64,000 nt of DNA from Anaerolineae bacterium (GTDB taxonomy: Bacteria > Chloroflexota > Anaerolineae > Promineifilales > Promineifilaceae): NCBI GenBank assembly GCA_020848035.1, contig JADLAX010000031.1:30164-94163 (forward strand), given 5' to 3'. Every line of letters begins with the position of its first letter. Position 1 is the first letter of the stretch. A model generated the notes under the pieces. That model had not been told where the DNA came from. It did no database searches and saw nothing but the letters and a program-made list of their open reading frames with translations. Positions 25,025 to 34,227 of the stretch are shown here, in pieces. The position numbers and the translations under genes are program-made.

Positions 25025-28000
25025 CTATTTCACGTCAACTGGCGGCGTATTGGTGGTAGGCTGGATGGTTACGGCCGTTTCCACCCCACCCACCAGCTCA
25101 CCATCCGTCACACTCAGCTGAACCTGGTGTGTGCCCGCGCCGGGATTGTTTACCCAGAGGTCACGACCGCGGCCCACTTCTTTGCCGTTGATCGTCCAGA
25201 CAAACTGCTCGTCGGCCAGGTCGTGGCCGGAGCGGCTAACGGCCGTTCCCCACAGGTGCAGCTGGCGTTCGGCATAGGCCAGGTCGTCGCGCTGGGGATA
25301 CAGGATGGTCACTACCGGCGGGCGGGCGGCGATTGCGATGGGCTTGCTTTCGGCGGTGGTGGTATAGAAACCGTCGTGGGCCATCACCTGGAATTGGATT
25401 TCGCCGCTGGGCAGCTGCTCCAGGTCCAGGCTGATCTGGTTGTCCGTCACCCCCACCGACAGGGCATGCCAGCGCTGGCCATCACGCGACCAGCGAATCC
25501 AGTACTCCGGCTGCTCGTCGCGGTACGACTGACCCTGCCAGCTGAGTGTGAGACGGCCGTCCTTACCCACCTGGGCGCGAATGTTGCTGATTTGCGGCCG
25601 TTCCGCCGGGGCAGTGCGTTCCCACACGGTTTCGCCATCTTTGACGATGCGCAGCGTCTGACCAGGAGCCAGATCATCCAACATGCCCTTGATCATGATC
25701 GGGCCTTTGTCTTCGCGACCGCTGTCATTGCAGCCACAGTCAGCACAACCACCGCCGCAGCCGGATGACTCATCTGAGCCACAGCCGTCGGCGGTGTAGG
25801 CGTACAGCACGTCCTGGCTGATGATCTGCCCCTCGGACCCCAGCAGTTGGGCGATGTAGCGAGTGGAACGGCCGTCGCCGACCAGATAGCGCGTCTCCAA
25901 CCGGGCCACGCTGCTAATCTCCACCGCGCCATCGGCCGACAGCGTGCCAATCAGGTACACCAGCGGCTTGATGACGTCCGTGCGTTGGGTGAAGCGTGCG
26001 CCGTTGTCCTGAATCACCCGATTTGTGGCCGCGCCGCTGCCGGTGGGGATGGTGTTGGGCGTCAGCTCCGTCCGGTTGATCAGGTAGTTGTGGGTGAAGA
26101 CGGAAATCCAGCGCGGGCCGCAGTAGGACATAAAATCCTCGGCGTCGTTGGGATTGGCGATGTTGCCGTTGTTGATATCCAGGCCGTATTCGCCGATGCT
26201 GGCCATCGTCCAGGTGGTGGAACTGACCGGATTGGCGGGCACGTCCACCGGCAAATCGTACGGCTCGTAGACCGGGTAGTTGGCGTTGCCCGCGCCCGCA
26301 TTGCCGCAGCGGGCATGGGGCAGGCCAAACTGATGGCCAATTTCATGGGCGTAGGTCACCGGGCTGCCTGCCAGACCGCCCGTGGCCACCCCGTTGCAGC
26401 CGGGCACGTTCACCGGAATGCCGTTGTTGATGAGGCCGTAATAGACCCACTCCTGGCCTGGATTGGCGAGCTGATCGGCGGCCACCAGGGCCGCGACCAG
26501 CGGCAGCAGGGTGCCCCAGTTGGGCGAGCAGCAGCCAGGGCAGCTGCGTGGATCGTTGAGCGGTGTGTTGGTGGTGAAGGTTCCGGCAATGCGCACGTTG
26601 GGCGCGCCAGACACCGGGTAGGTGGTCATCGCCCAGCTGGTTTCCGCCTGGCAGTCGGCCAGGGTGGGCGCGGGCAGGGTGAGGTTGTTCATACCGCTGT
26701 TGTCTGGGCCGTCGTAGGCGATGGTGATGAAGGCGGCGTTGAGCGTTTGGGTCAGGTTTACATCGACGGTGGCCGCGCCAACGGCCGTATTGCCCGGACA
26801 ATCCGCATAGGGCGACTGCACATTGACAGTGAAGCGCAGCAAGCCAGTCATCATCGCCGCCGGCACCACAAAGTTCAGCGTGTTGTCGATGTTGCCGCGC
26901 TCGGCGTCCAGGCTGATGAAGCTGTCTTCGGCGGTGAGCGGGCCGTTTTGCGGCGGCAGCGTGGCGATGGTGTTCCACACGTTGTTGACACGCCGCTCGA
27001 CGCGCAGCGTGCCGGTGATGTCGGCCAGCTGACCGTTGTCGAAGGCCGGGCTTTGGCCGCTGCGCAGATAGGTGCGCACCCAGGCGGTTTTGTTGGTCAC
27101 CAGGCGCAGGCTGTTGTCTGCCCCGCGGTCGGCGGCGTCGGTCAGGTGAGCGGCCGCGCGATAATGCTGGATGGCCTGGGTGATTTCCAATCCCTGCACC
27201 GTCAGGTTGGGCTGGCGCTGGTAGCGGAAGGTCATTTGGGCCGACACTTGCGGCGGTTTGCACTGGCCCCAGGCGATGATGCGCACCGTCACGTGCGTCG
27301 TTTCGGTGAAGTTCGTCTGGGTGAAGTCCCACCGGCCGCGCGGCTCAGCCGGGTCCTGGGCAGCAATAACGGTGCCCGTCTCGGCGTTGACAATTTCGAT
27401 GCGCACCCGGTCGGCGGCGCAGGTTTTCCAGCGGATGGGCAGCACAGCGCCCGGTTCCAGGCAGTCGCCATCACTGCGACCCTTCACGGTGAACTGCAAA
27501 ATCTCGGCTGAGGTACCGGCAAAGTCGGCTTTGAGGCAGCCGGTGGGGCGATATTGCAGGAAACGGCCGCACACCTCCACCGTATTCACCGGCAGGTACA
27601 GCTGCAAGCCACAGCCCGCGCCCTCAGGCACAATGACCGTGATTTGATCGTCACACCACGATTCGGGGGAAACGGCCGTACCCCAGCCCATCGTCCCTTG
27701 CTGGCGGAAGGCAATCGTACCGGCCTGGTGGCCAAAACCGTGCCCCTTGATGACGATCTCATCGCCAGGGCAGGCGCGTTCTGGCTGCACCTCGGTGACG
27801 GTGTAGCAGTGGATGGTTTGCCACAGCCCCACCATCTGGCGCAGGCAGGCAACCATCTCCTGGTCCAGGCAGGTGCAGCAGCTCAGGCCACCGCATTGGC
27901 AGCCGCAGCCCTGGCCATTGCCGGGGTAAAGGAACAGCTCCAGCAGGTCGCGGAACTGGACCAACGCGGCTGGATCGCCATAAAGGGCTTTAACGGCCGC

Positions 28001-28882
28001 GCGGTGCAAACTGGCCAAAAATTCATAACGCGCCACCTGGTCTAAAATCGTTTTGAGGTACGTTTTGGCGCTTTTCTCATGGCCGCAGGCGATGTGCAGG
28101 GCGGCCATGAGCAGCATTTTGGTTTTGTCGCGGGCAATGAGGCTGGGTTTGCAGGGGCAGTCGGGGTCGTGGTGGTCTTCGTCACAGGGCTCGTGGCAGT
28201 CGCACGGCTGGCATTTGCGAGTTGGGGCTGGCGTGGGGTTGGCAAAGATGTCGTCGATGGTGGCGTGGCCGCAGCTTTTTTCTTTGGGCTGCACGGCGCA
28301 GAGAGCGTCCAGCAGGTCGCGGTAGCGCCCGGCGGCGGCCAGGTCGCCTTGCAGCGTGGCGCAGGCGTCGGCCATGATGTTGTTGAGCAGGTTGATGGGC
28401 GGGATGGCGCAGATGAGCGCTTCCAGCCGCTGGCCGTAGCCGGGTTGGCGGCTGCTGGTGACCAGGGTCAGCGCTTCCTGAATATCTTCCAGGACAATGT
28501 CGGGCAGCAGCGGGTCGTCGGGGCATTCCCAGCTGACGGGGGTTTGCTGGTGCCACCACAAGGTGTCGGGCACGAGCGCGAGGTTGATTTCGACGGTGTG
28601 GCCGGGTTGGCAGGACCGTTTGCGGCTGCGGCTGTCGAGGAGAAGACGGCCGTCGCGATCCCGAATCTTCAGGTAAATTTCCGGCGCACCTTCGCCCGGT
28701 TCCTTAAAATCGGCGGCGCTGAAGGTGATGGCATAGGAGCCATCGCGGTTGGTCAAATCCCAGCCCAGACAGTCGTCGCCGCAGCGATCGTCGTCCCAGG
28801 CTTCCACCAACAGGCCATGAATGCCTTGCTGGTTATCCTGGCGAGTGATACGGCCGTGTACACGATAAGATGATTGAGACAT
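25025..28882 (-). CDS. Giant metzincin-type metallopeptidase with TTR-like, TIG and Cys-rich regions
   Basis: The 1285-residue protein starts with a transthyretin/carboxypeptidase-regulatory-like domain (about 1-105). A helical region with Cys-rich clusters follows (KCQPCDCHEPCDEDHHDPDC near 225 and CGCQCGGLSCCTC near 350), then a TIG/IPT-like beta-domain (about 365-445). The peptidase has HEIGHQFGLPHA (about 845-857), the zinc motif HExxHxxGxxH, and a Met-turn FMSYC about 70 residues later. C-terminal parts hold a third Cys/Gly cluster and fibronectin-like beta-domains. No signal peptide is visible although the architecture looks extracellular. ATG 28882 is chosen because GGAGGT precedes it; an ATG 15 bases earlier contains that site. 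Substrate unknown. Confidence 0.8.
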   Translation of the reverse strand: MSQSSYRVHGRITRQDNQQGIHGLLVEAWDDDRCGDDCLGWDLTNRDGSYAITFSAADFKEPGEGAPEIYLKIRDRDGRLLLDSRSRKRSCQPGHTVEINLALVPDTLWWHQQTPVSWECPDDPLLPDIVLEDIQEALTLVTSSRQPGYGQRLEALICAIPPINLLNNIMADACATLQGDLAAAGRYRDLLDALCAVQPKEKSCGHATIDDIFANPTPAPTRKCQPCDCHEPCDEDHHDPDCPCKPSLIARDKTKMLLMAALHIACGHEKSAKTYLKTILDQVARYEFLASLHRAAVKALYGDPAALVQFRDLLELFLYPGNGQGCGCQCGGLSCCTCLDQEMVACLRQMVGLWQTIHCYTVTEVQPERACPGDEIVIKGHGFGHQAGTIAFRQQGTMGWGTAVSPESWCDDQITVIVPEGAGCGLQLYLPVNTVEVCGRFLQYRPTGCLKADFAGTSAEILQFTVKGRSDGDCLEPGAVLPIRWKTCAADRVRIEIVNAETGTVIAAQDPAEPRGRWDFTQTNFTETTHVTVRIIAWGQCKPPQVSAQMTFRYQRQPNLTVQGLEITQAIQHYRAAAHLTDAADRGADNSLRLVTNKTAWVRTYLRSGQSPAFDNGQLADITGTLRVERRVNNVWNTIATLPPQNGPLTAEDSFISLDAERGNIDNTLNFVVPAAMMTGLLRFTVNVQSPYADCPGNTAVGAATVDVNLTQTLNAAFITIAYDGPDNSGMNNLTLPAPTLADCQAETSWAMTTYPVSGAPNVRIAGTFTTNTPLNDPRSCPGCCSPNWGTLLPLVAALVAADQLANPGQEWVYYGLINNGIPVNVPGCNGVATGGLAGSPVTYAHEIGHQFGLPHARCGNAGAGNANYPVYEPYDLPVDVPANPVSSTTWTMASIGEYGLDINNGNIANPNDAEDFMSYCGPRWISVFTHNYLINRTELTPNTIPTGSGAATNRVIQDNGARFTQRTDVIKPLVYLIGTLSADGAVEISSVARLETRYLVGDGRSTRYIAQLLGSEGQIISQDVLYAYTADGCGSDESSGCGGGCADCGCNDSGREDKGPIMIKGMLDDLAPGQTLRIVKDGETVWERTAPAERPQISNIRAQVGKDGRLTLSWQGQSYRDEQPEYWIRWSRDGQRWHALSVGVTDNQISLDLEQLPSGEIQFQVMAHDGFYTTTAESKPIAIAARPPVVTILYPQRDDLAYAERQLHLWGTAVSRSGHDLADEQFVWTINGKEVGRGRDLWVNNPGAGTHQVQLSVTDGELVGGVETAVTIQPTTNTPPVDVK

Positions 28883-28993
28883 TACGTTTACCTCCATAGA
28901 GTAAGACAGTACAAGCTCTTTGAAGCGATAAACGCAGGCTCTTTGGTTTTTCCGTTATGGGGAAACGCGACCCTTCTCTAACTCACACCCTTT

Positions 28994-29587
28994 TCACGCG
29001 AGGTTTTGGCTGGGAATGCGGCGTTGCTGCCAAAACCACAGCCTGGACTCTAAATAAAATGCTGTGACTGACAACAAGATATAGCTCCATACGCCCCACA
29101 GGCGCAGAAGAGGCTCATCCAAGGCTGTAAAAGCAAGAACTAAAAATAACCCAACACCAACCACGGCCGCCAGAGCCCATAAGACAACCTGGAAGCGCTG
29201 TGGTAGGAAACGGCCGTGAGATCTCAGCAAAAGCAGAGTACTGATGGCAGGCAGTGGGATAAAAACAACCCAAAAAATCCACAGCATTTGCGGAAAACTG
29301 CGCGCTCCACCTGAAATAGCGCCGCTCGTCAGGTGCAGCACACTGTCTACAACGATGTTATACCCAACAAAAAGCGCCCAAAAGCCGGACAGTGGCGTGG
29401 CACAAAAATCGTCATCCACGCGCCACCACGAGCAATTATATGGCGCAGGCACATGGATGCGATCCGTCGTCCAGGGGCTGAGGAGGCAAAACAAGAATAT
29501 GAGTAGAACGGCCGTCCGCCAGACTGATTTGTACTCTACGATCCAGGGCACAGGCGTCCCAAGCTGATACATCACTTGCTCTTTCAT
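28994..29587 (-). CDS. Integral membrane protein of unknown function
   Basis: The 197 residues form about four or five membrane segments (around 26-42, 66-86, 100-122, 135-155, 160-180) with an extracytoplasmic Cys/Trp-rich loop (CSWWRVDDDFC) near 52-62. I recognise no family motif. AAGGGGA stands before the ATG. It runs in the same direction as the genes at 29657 and 30656, so the three may be one unit. Confidence 0.65.
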   Translation of the reverse strand: MKEQVMYQLGTPVPWIVEYKSVWRTAVLLIFLFCLLSPWTTDRIHVPAPYNCSWWRVDDDFCATPLSGFWALFVGYNIVVDSVLHLTSGAISGGARSFPQMLWIFWVVFIPLPAISTLLLLRSHGRFLPQRFQVVLWALAAVVGVGLFLVLAFTALDEPLLRLWGVWSYILLSVTAFYLESRLWFWQQRRIPSQNLA

Positions 29588-29656
29588 TTTAAATCCCCTT
29601 CGAAAACAGGCCGCAGATTAACGCGGATTGAGAATTGCTCATTTTGGCCCGCCCCG

Positions 29657-30523
29657 TTATTCGATATAGGATGAACTGAGCGTGGCGTTAAAAATGCCGG
29701 GATGTTGATTTTGCAGCACGGCAAACTGGGCCTCACAAGGGGGTGGCAGGTGCGAAAGGTCTCCCGTAGATTGATGAATTCGACTTTCTGGGTTGGGGCT
29801 GCTCCAATGCGCCAGGTCTATATACGCCAGCCTATAGTAGGTGTCGCCACCCTCATAACACCAGTTTTGCCCGTAGATGATGGTCGGCTCAGGAACAGAC
29901 AGAAGATACCGGGGTGTCAGCTGATTGAGCGTTTGGGGGTAACGGCCGTTCACCTCATGATATTGTTCGACCGCCAGACCAACACGCTCCGCGCGAGCTA
30001 TTGTCAATTCGTGATAATCAACCTGGATCCCGACCAGATAAGCCAAAAGCGGCAGCAGCGGCAGGCCGAGCACACAAAGGAGCCGCTGCCGGGGCAGTCG
30101 CACGGCCAGCATAAGTCCAGCAATCAGCGCAATGGGAATAAGCAGAATGAGCCAGAGAAGATCGAGAGAATCATGGGTGCTGTCCCAGACAAACAGCCAG
30201 TATAGATTGTGTGCCAGTTTTGCCATAAGCAAACCAACCACCAAAAGGGAAACGGCGGCCAATCGGCCCCCTGCTGGCGTTGGCATGGCGGCACTGCCAG
30301 CCCACGCGGCGGCAAAGCGAGGAACACCGTTTTTCAGGGGCAGGCCAACTAAGAACAGCCCGGCTATAGGCAAAACTACCTGCAAATAAGACATGGCCCC
30401 TACATGATTTATAGCCCCAGGCAAAGCCGCAATGGTGTGAGCAGGCAGAAACAAGGCAGCCAACACAAACAGTCCCAGGGCAATCTGCATGTAAAGACCG
30501 GTAATGAGTAGGACACGTTTCAT
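29657..30523 (-). CDS. Membrane protein with pseudopilin-like C-terminal region
   Basis: The 288-residue protein has four or five N-terminal membrane helices (about 5-30, 43-62, 88-108, 115-140, 148-166). After them IARAERVGLAVEQYHEVNGR and YPQTLNQLTPRYL match the pattern found in the C-terminal part of GspG-type pseudopilins and related periplasmic domains (residue block, then G-x-YP-x-x-L). Function unknown. AAGGAG seven bases before the ATG supports the start. A GCAGATT-type repeat word lies downstream at about 29612. Confidence 0.7.
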   Translation of the reverse strand: MKRVLLITGLYMQIALGLFVLAALFLPAHTIAALPGAINHVGAMSYLQVVLPIAGLFLVGLPLKNGVPRFAAAWAGSAAMPTPAGGRLAAVSLLVVGLLMAKLAHNLYWLFVWDSTHDSLDLLWLILLIPIALIAGLMLAVRLPRQRLLCVLGLPLLPLLAYLVGIQVDYHELTIARAERVGLAVEQYHEVNGRYPQTLNQLTPRYLLSVPEPTIIYGQNWCYEGGDTYYRLAYIDLAHWSSPNPESRIHQSTGDLSHLPPPCEAQFAVLQNQHPGIFNATLSSSYIE

Positions 30524-30540
30524 TTTTGCTCCTTAATAAT

Positions 30541-30602
30541 GGGACGCCGATTAACGCGGATAAACGCAGATATGAATCTGTGAAAGTCTGTGTTTAGCTG
30601 TC
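30541..30602. repeat. GCAGATT/ACGCGGATT-type repeat words
   Basis: GATTAACGCGGATAAACGCA is followed by ATCTGTGAAAGTCTGTGTTT. The arms are weaker than in other members of the family. Confidence 0.55.
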
Positions 30603-30655
30603 CCTTTCATTCATATTGTTGAGCTTGCGCTCATATCGCCTCATGAATAGACATG

Positions 30656-31903
30656 TCAGGGATAGGGGAGCCGAGGGGAAAGTGCGGCAAAACGGCCGTT
30701 TCCCTGCCCCAACCATACGCGATATTCCTCTAGACCCGCCACCAAAATATCAACAAAGCCATCTTCGTTGACGTCGCCGAGCGCCAGGGCATCATCACCC
30801 TGGTGGCGCAAGCGCTGTCCGGCCTTGAAGGTAGCTGCTCCTTCATTTAGCCAGACGCGGCTGGAGCGCTTCCCGACGATAACTAAATCCAGCAGATCAT
30901 CGTTGTTGAGATCGGCCACAAAAACGGCGAACGTCTCGCCAGAATCGAACCGCTGCCTGCTAAGGCTGAAGTTACCGTTACCATCGTTAAGCCACAGTTC
31001 GTCACGGCCGTTATTGCCTACCACCGCATCCAAATCGCTATCATTGTCAAAGTCACCCAGGGCAACGGCCGTACTTTCCGCTTCGCCCAAACGCTGCCCA
31101 CTGTCGGAAAACTGCCCTTTGCCGTCATTGAACCAGACCAGGTTAGGATTTTTCCACGAACTTTGTGTACCGGGAGCCGTTTGGCCGCTTGCAACAAAAG
31201 CATCAACGGAACCATCTCCATTCAAGTCGCCCAGGGCCACAGCGTTGCTGCCCAACTCACCCAATTTCTGCCCACTGTCGGCAAATTGGCTATCACCATT
31301 GTTGAACCAGACGGTATCGTAAGAATAAAGTATCTCTTGTTGACCTTTTGGCTCAACGATGGCACTACCGCAGCAAGCTGCCCCAAAGAGGTCGAGATCA
31401 GCATCACCATCTAAATCTGCCAGGCGCAGCTGCCAACGAAACGCCCCACGGCTCTCGCTACGCAAGTAATAGCTGGCAACCAAACGGCCGTTTCCTACAT
31501 TCCAGTAAACCCGATTTGCCACTACCGCATCCACCAGGCCATCAGCATTTAAATCGCCGGATGACACCGCAAACGTATTGAAATTGAAGTTGTCGAGCGT
31601 TTGCTCACCGGGGGTGAAACGGCCGTGGCCATCGCCAAACAGCACAAAATCTGCCCCGACGTACGGTTCACCGTTGGGGCTAATCGTCACAAAGGCATCC
31701 AGATGGCCATCACTGTCAAAATCGGCAATGGCTACCTCCTGCACCTCTGGCGGACGATTGAATGCAAAGAAATTGAGCCACACCACAAAGCCAAGGAAAC
31801 TAAACACCCCCAGGGTGATAACAAGACAACCTACCCTGGCCAGCGGCATTGGCATGCGGCTGCGATGCTCAAATAAGTGCTCGACGTTGGTTTGACTGAT
31901 CAT
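30656..31903 (-). CDS. FG-GAP/VCBS-repeat beta-propeller protein, membrane-anchored
   Basis: The 415-residue protein has one N-terminal membrane helix (about 23-48) and then about six or seven repeats of roughly 50 residues, each with a DxDxDG-type calcium loop (DFDSDGHLDA, DLNADGLVDA, DLDGDADLDL, DLNGDGSVDA, DFDNDSDLDA, DLNNDDLLDL, DVNEDGFVDI). Such repeats fold into an integrin-like beta-propeller on the cell surface. GAGGAAT precedes the ATG. The PadR-family gene lies directly upstream on the same strand and may control it. Confidence 0.88.
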   Translation of the reverse strand: MISQTNVEHLFEHRSRMPMPLARVGCLVITLGVFSFLGFVVWLNFFAFNRPPEVQEVAIADFDSDGHLDAFVTISPNGEPYVGADFVLFGDGHGRFTPGEQTLDNFNFNTFAVSSGDLNADGLVDAVVANRVYWNVGNGRLVASYYLRSESRGAFRWQLRLADLDGDADLDLFGAACCGSAIVEPKGQQEILYSYDTVWFNNGDSQFADSGQKLGELGSNAVALGDLNGDGSVDAFVASGQTAPGTQSSWKNPNLVWFNDGKGQFSDSGQRLGEAESTAVALGDFDNDSDLDAVVGNNGRDELWLNDGNGNFSLSRQRFDSGETFAVFVADLNNDDLLDLVIVGKRSSRVWLNEGAATFKAGQRLRHQGDDALALGDVNEDGFVDILVAGLEEYRVWLGQGNGRFAALSPRLPYP

Positions 31904-31961
31904 TTTTTCTATTCCTCAGCAACTCTCTGGGCTGGCCTGACGAATCGAACAAAAGCTAACC

Positions 31962-32318
31962 CTAACTCCAACTATGTCCCAGCCGCTGCTGCGCCGCCAG
32001 CATCAACGCCTGGAGGCGCACCGTTTCTGCCTGCACCACGCGCTGCCCCGAGGGCGTCAGCCGGTACGCTTTGCGTGGTTTGCCCGGATGAATATCCTGC
32101 GCTTCCTGAACGCGCTCGATCCAGCCATCGTCCCGCAGCCGGGCCAGCGCCTCATACAGCGTGCCCGTACTCATCATCACCTGCCCCTGGCTGATCTCGC
32201 TCACATCTTTCAAGATGGCGTAGCCATGTTTTTCACCATTCGCCAGGCTCAATAAAATCAAATAGGTCGGTTCACGCAGCGGCAAAAATGCCGCTGTTTC
32301 ATCAGCTGGATTTGTCAT
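31962..32318 (-). CDS. PadR-family transcriptional regulator
   Basis: A 118-residue winged-helix regulator. TYLILLSLANGEKHGYAI and STGTLYEALARLRDDGWI are signature segments of PadR, with a short C-terminal helix for dimerisation. These repressors usually control membrane or transporter genes next to them; the propeller protein downstream is the likely target. GTCG-N5-CGAC at about 32340-32352 lies upstream and could be an operator (weak). Confidence 0.9.
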   Translation of the reverse strand: MTNPADETAAFLPLREPTYLILLSLANGEKHGYAILKDVSEISQGQVMMSTGTLYEALARLRDDGWIERVQEAQDIHPGKPRKAYRLTPSGQRVVQAETVRLQALMLAAQQRLGHSWS

Positions 32319-32398
32319 ACTTATTTATCACCGTTATATGTCGGAAAGCGACTTATGGAGCACAGTAGCAGATTTTGAAAAACAGATCAACCCCAAAC

Positions 32399-32428
32399 AA
32401 AAAAGCTGGCGCGTGACGCCAGCTTTTT
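32399..32428 (-). terminator. Terminator of the polyamine-type transporter operon
   Basis: AAAAAGCTGGCG and CGCCAGCTTTTT form a strong stem with A and T tracts, just after the stop of the leftward potC-like gene; it may work in both directions. Confidence 0.9.
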
Positions 32429-32465
32429 CAAGAGATGAAGGAGGGTAATAACGGCCGTATCCTTC

Positions 32466-33257
32466 CTACCCCGCGCTCACTTCCCCCGTAGCATCCGACC
32501 GACGCAGCCATTCCGAGATCAGAATCATGCCAATCGACAGCACCAAAATGATCGAGCCCAGAGCCACAATGATGGGCAGCCGACGCGGAAAGCGCAGCTG
32601 CGAATACATGTAAACCGGCAGCGTGGCGTCGGTACCGACCAGGAAGACGCTCATGGCATACTCGTCGACCGACGTGGTAAAGGCGGTTAAAAAGGCAGCA
32701 AACAGGGCAGGCAAACAAATGGGCAGCGTGATTCGGCGCAGGGCGCCCCAGTAGGTGCAGCCCAAATCCATCGCCGCTTCCTCCAGATTGGTAGGGAACC
32801 CGGCCAGACGCGCCGCCACAATGAGCATCACCGTGGGAATGTTGATCACCACGTGCCCCAGCCCCACCGTGAGCAAACTTAGCTCCACATCCACCATCTG
32901 GCGGAACAAAATCAGCAAAGCCACACCAATGACCACCGAGGGGATTACCATAGGCAGCGCGGCCACCGCCAGCAGCGCTTGCTTGCCGGGGAAGTCGTAG
33001 CGCACCACGGCAATGGCCGCCATTGTGCCCAAAATGGTAGCCAGCAGCGACGACCAGATGCCCACCACCACGCTGTTGCCCGCCGCTTGCAGCAGTTCGC
33101 CCGCGTCTAGCAGCGCCTCGTACCAGCGCACCGTAAAACCAGACAGGGGAAAACGCAGCGACTCGTCATTATTGAAAGAAAAGATGACCAGCAGCAAAAT
33201 GGGCAGGTACAAAAAAACAGCCAGGAGCCAGAAGTAAGTAAAGCCAAATCGTTTCAC
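32466..33257 (-). CDS. potC: Spermidine/putrescine-type ABC transporter permease (PotC-like)
   Basis: The 263-residue inner-membrane permease has six predicted helices and the EAA loop EEAAMDLGCTYWGALRRITLP near residue 160, where the ATPase docks. DEYAMSVFLVG is typical of PotC and the related PotI. GTG 33257 is preferred as start: it comes one base after the TAA of potB, so translation is coupled; a longer frame would overlap potB. Polyamine specificity is inferred from the family. Confidence 0.87.
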   Translation of the reverse strand: MKRFGFTYFWLLAVFLYLPILLLVIFSFNNDESLRFPLSGFTVRWYEALLDAGELLQAAGNSVVVGIWSSLLATILGTMAAIAVVRYDFPGKQALLAVAALPMVIPSVVIGVALLILFRQMVDVELSLLTVGLGHVVINIPTVMLIVAARLAGFPTNLEEAAMDLGCTYWGALRRITLPICLPALFAAFLTAFTTSVDEYAMSVFLVGTDATLPVYMYSQLRFPRRLPIIVALGSIILVLSIGMILISEWLRRSDATGEVSAG

Positions 33258-33258
33258 G

Positions 33259-34110
33259 TTATAACCCTGCCAGTTCAGACAACCGCACAAAGCGGCTGAG
33301 GATATACAAAGGAACCAACACCACCACCAGCATCGCCAGGCTCATCATAGCCCCCAACGGCCAGTTGAGCGCCCGCAAAAATTGGTCGCGCACGATGTTG
33401 CCAAACATGATGCCGTCTGGCCCACCCACCAGCGCAGGCGTAACGTACTCACCCACGGTGGGAATGAAGACAAAGAGGAAACCAGCCAGCACCCCCGGCA
33501 AACTCAGCGGCAGGGTGATGCGCCAGAATGTTTTCAGGCGGTTGCAGCCCAAATCATAGGCCGCCTCCAGCAAATCGGGGTCGATGCGCTCCAGACCGGC
33601 AAAGATGGGCAGGGCCACAAACGGCACCCAGACGTACAGCAGCGTCACCACCACCGCCTCCGGGCTGAACAGCAGCAGCGAACCACCCTCCTGGGCCAAT
33701 CCCAGCCAGCTCAAAAAGGAGGCCAGCGCCCCCGATCCGCCCAAAATTACCTTCCACGACAGCACGCGCAGCAGGTAGCTCACCCAGGCAGGCACGATGA
33801 TGATCGTCAGCAGCACGTACTTTTTGTCACCGGCAAAGAAGGAAAGGTAGTAGGCGACCGGGTAAGCAAACAACACGGTAAGCACGGAAACCAGGAACGA
33901 CAGAGCGACCGAGCGCCACAGCAAGCGCAGGTAAGCGTCGTTGGCAAAAAATTCGGCGTAGTGGCGCAGGGTAAAGGTGTTCTGCGCTTCGCCAAAAGAG
34001 CCCTCGCGAAAGGAAAAGAGGGCCATAAACAGCAGCGGAATAAGAAACAGCCCGGTGAGGAAGAGCACCGTGGGGGTTAACAGGATGGCGATACGGCCGT
34101 TTTGCTCCAT
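33259..34110 (-). CDS. potB: Spermidine/putrescine-type ABC transporter permease (PotB-like)
   Basis: The 283-residue permease begins MEQNGRIAILLTPTVLF and has about six helices with the EAA loop LEAAYDLGCNRLKTFWRITL near residue 180. GEYVTPALVGGPDG is the PotB-type marker. GGGAG stands before ATG 34110. It forms the transmembrane pair with PotC. A long hairpin separates it from potD upstream. Confidence 0.88.
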   Translation of the reverse strand: MEQNGRIAILLTPTVLFLTGLFLIPLLFMALFSFREGSFGEAQNTFTLRHYAEFFANDAYLRLLWRSVALSFLVSVLTVLFAYPVAYYLSFFAGDKKYVLLTIIIVPAWVSYLLRVLSWKVILGGSGALASFLSWLGLAQEGGSLLLFSPEAVVVTLLYVWVPFVALPIFAGLERIDPDLLEAAYDLGCNRLKTFWRITLPLSLPGVLAGFLFVFIPTVGEYVTPALVGGPDGIMFGNIVRDQFLRALNWPLGAMMSLAMLVVVLVPLYILSRFVRLSELAGL

Positions 34111-34131
34111 ACTTTCTCCCTGACAAACAAC

Positions 34132-34159
34132 CACGGATTCCCCGCTGGGGGAATCCGTG
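34132..34159. promoter_or_regulatory. Perfect 12-bp hairpin between potD and potB
   Basis: CACGGATTCCCC and GGGGAATCCGTG pair perfectly around GCTG. No T tract follows in the direction of the operon, so it more likely protects the upstream potD mRNA end and lowers permease expression, as intercistronic hairpins do in other binding-protein operons (inference). Two short palindromes AGATTGG-C-CCAATCT follow at about 34179-34211. Confidence 0.6.
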
Positions 34160-34227
34160 TATTTTTCATGTCTGACTGAGATTGGCCCAATCTTTGAGAT
34201 TGGGCCAATCTAAAACAAGACGCTTGC

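Noticed and set aside
25847..27511. Long plus-strand open frame opposite the metzincin gene (and similar ones at 9711-10589, 13700-15379, 15367-16452)
   Set aside because: They have low-complexity, His/Arg/Gly-rich products without motifs, while the opposite strand encodes well-recognised proteins. They are shadows caused by high GC at codon position three.
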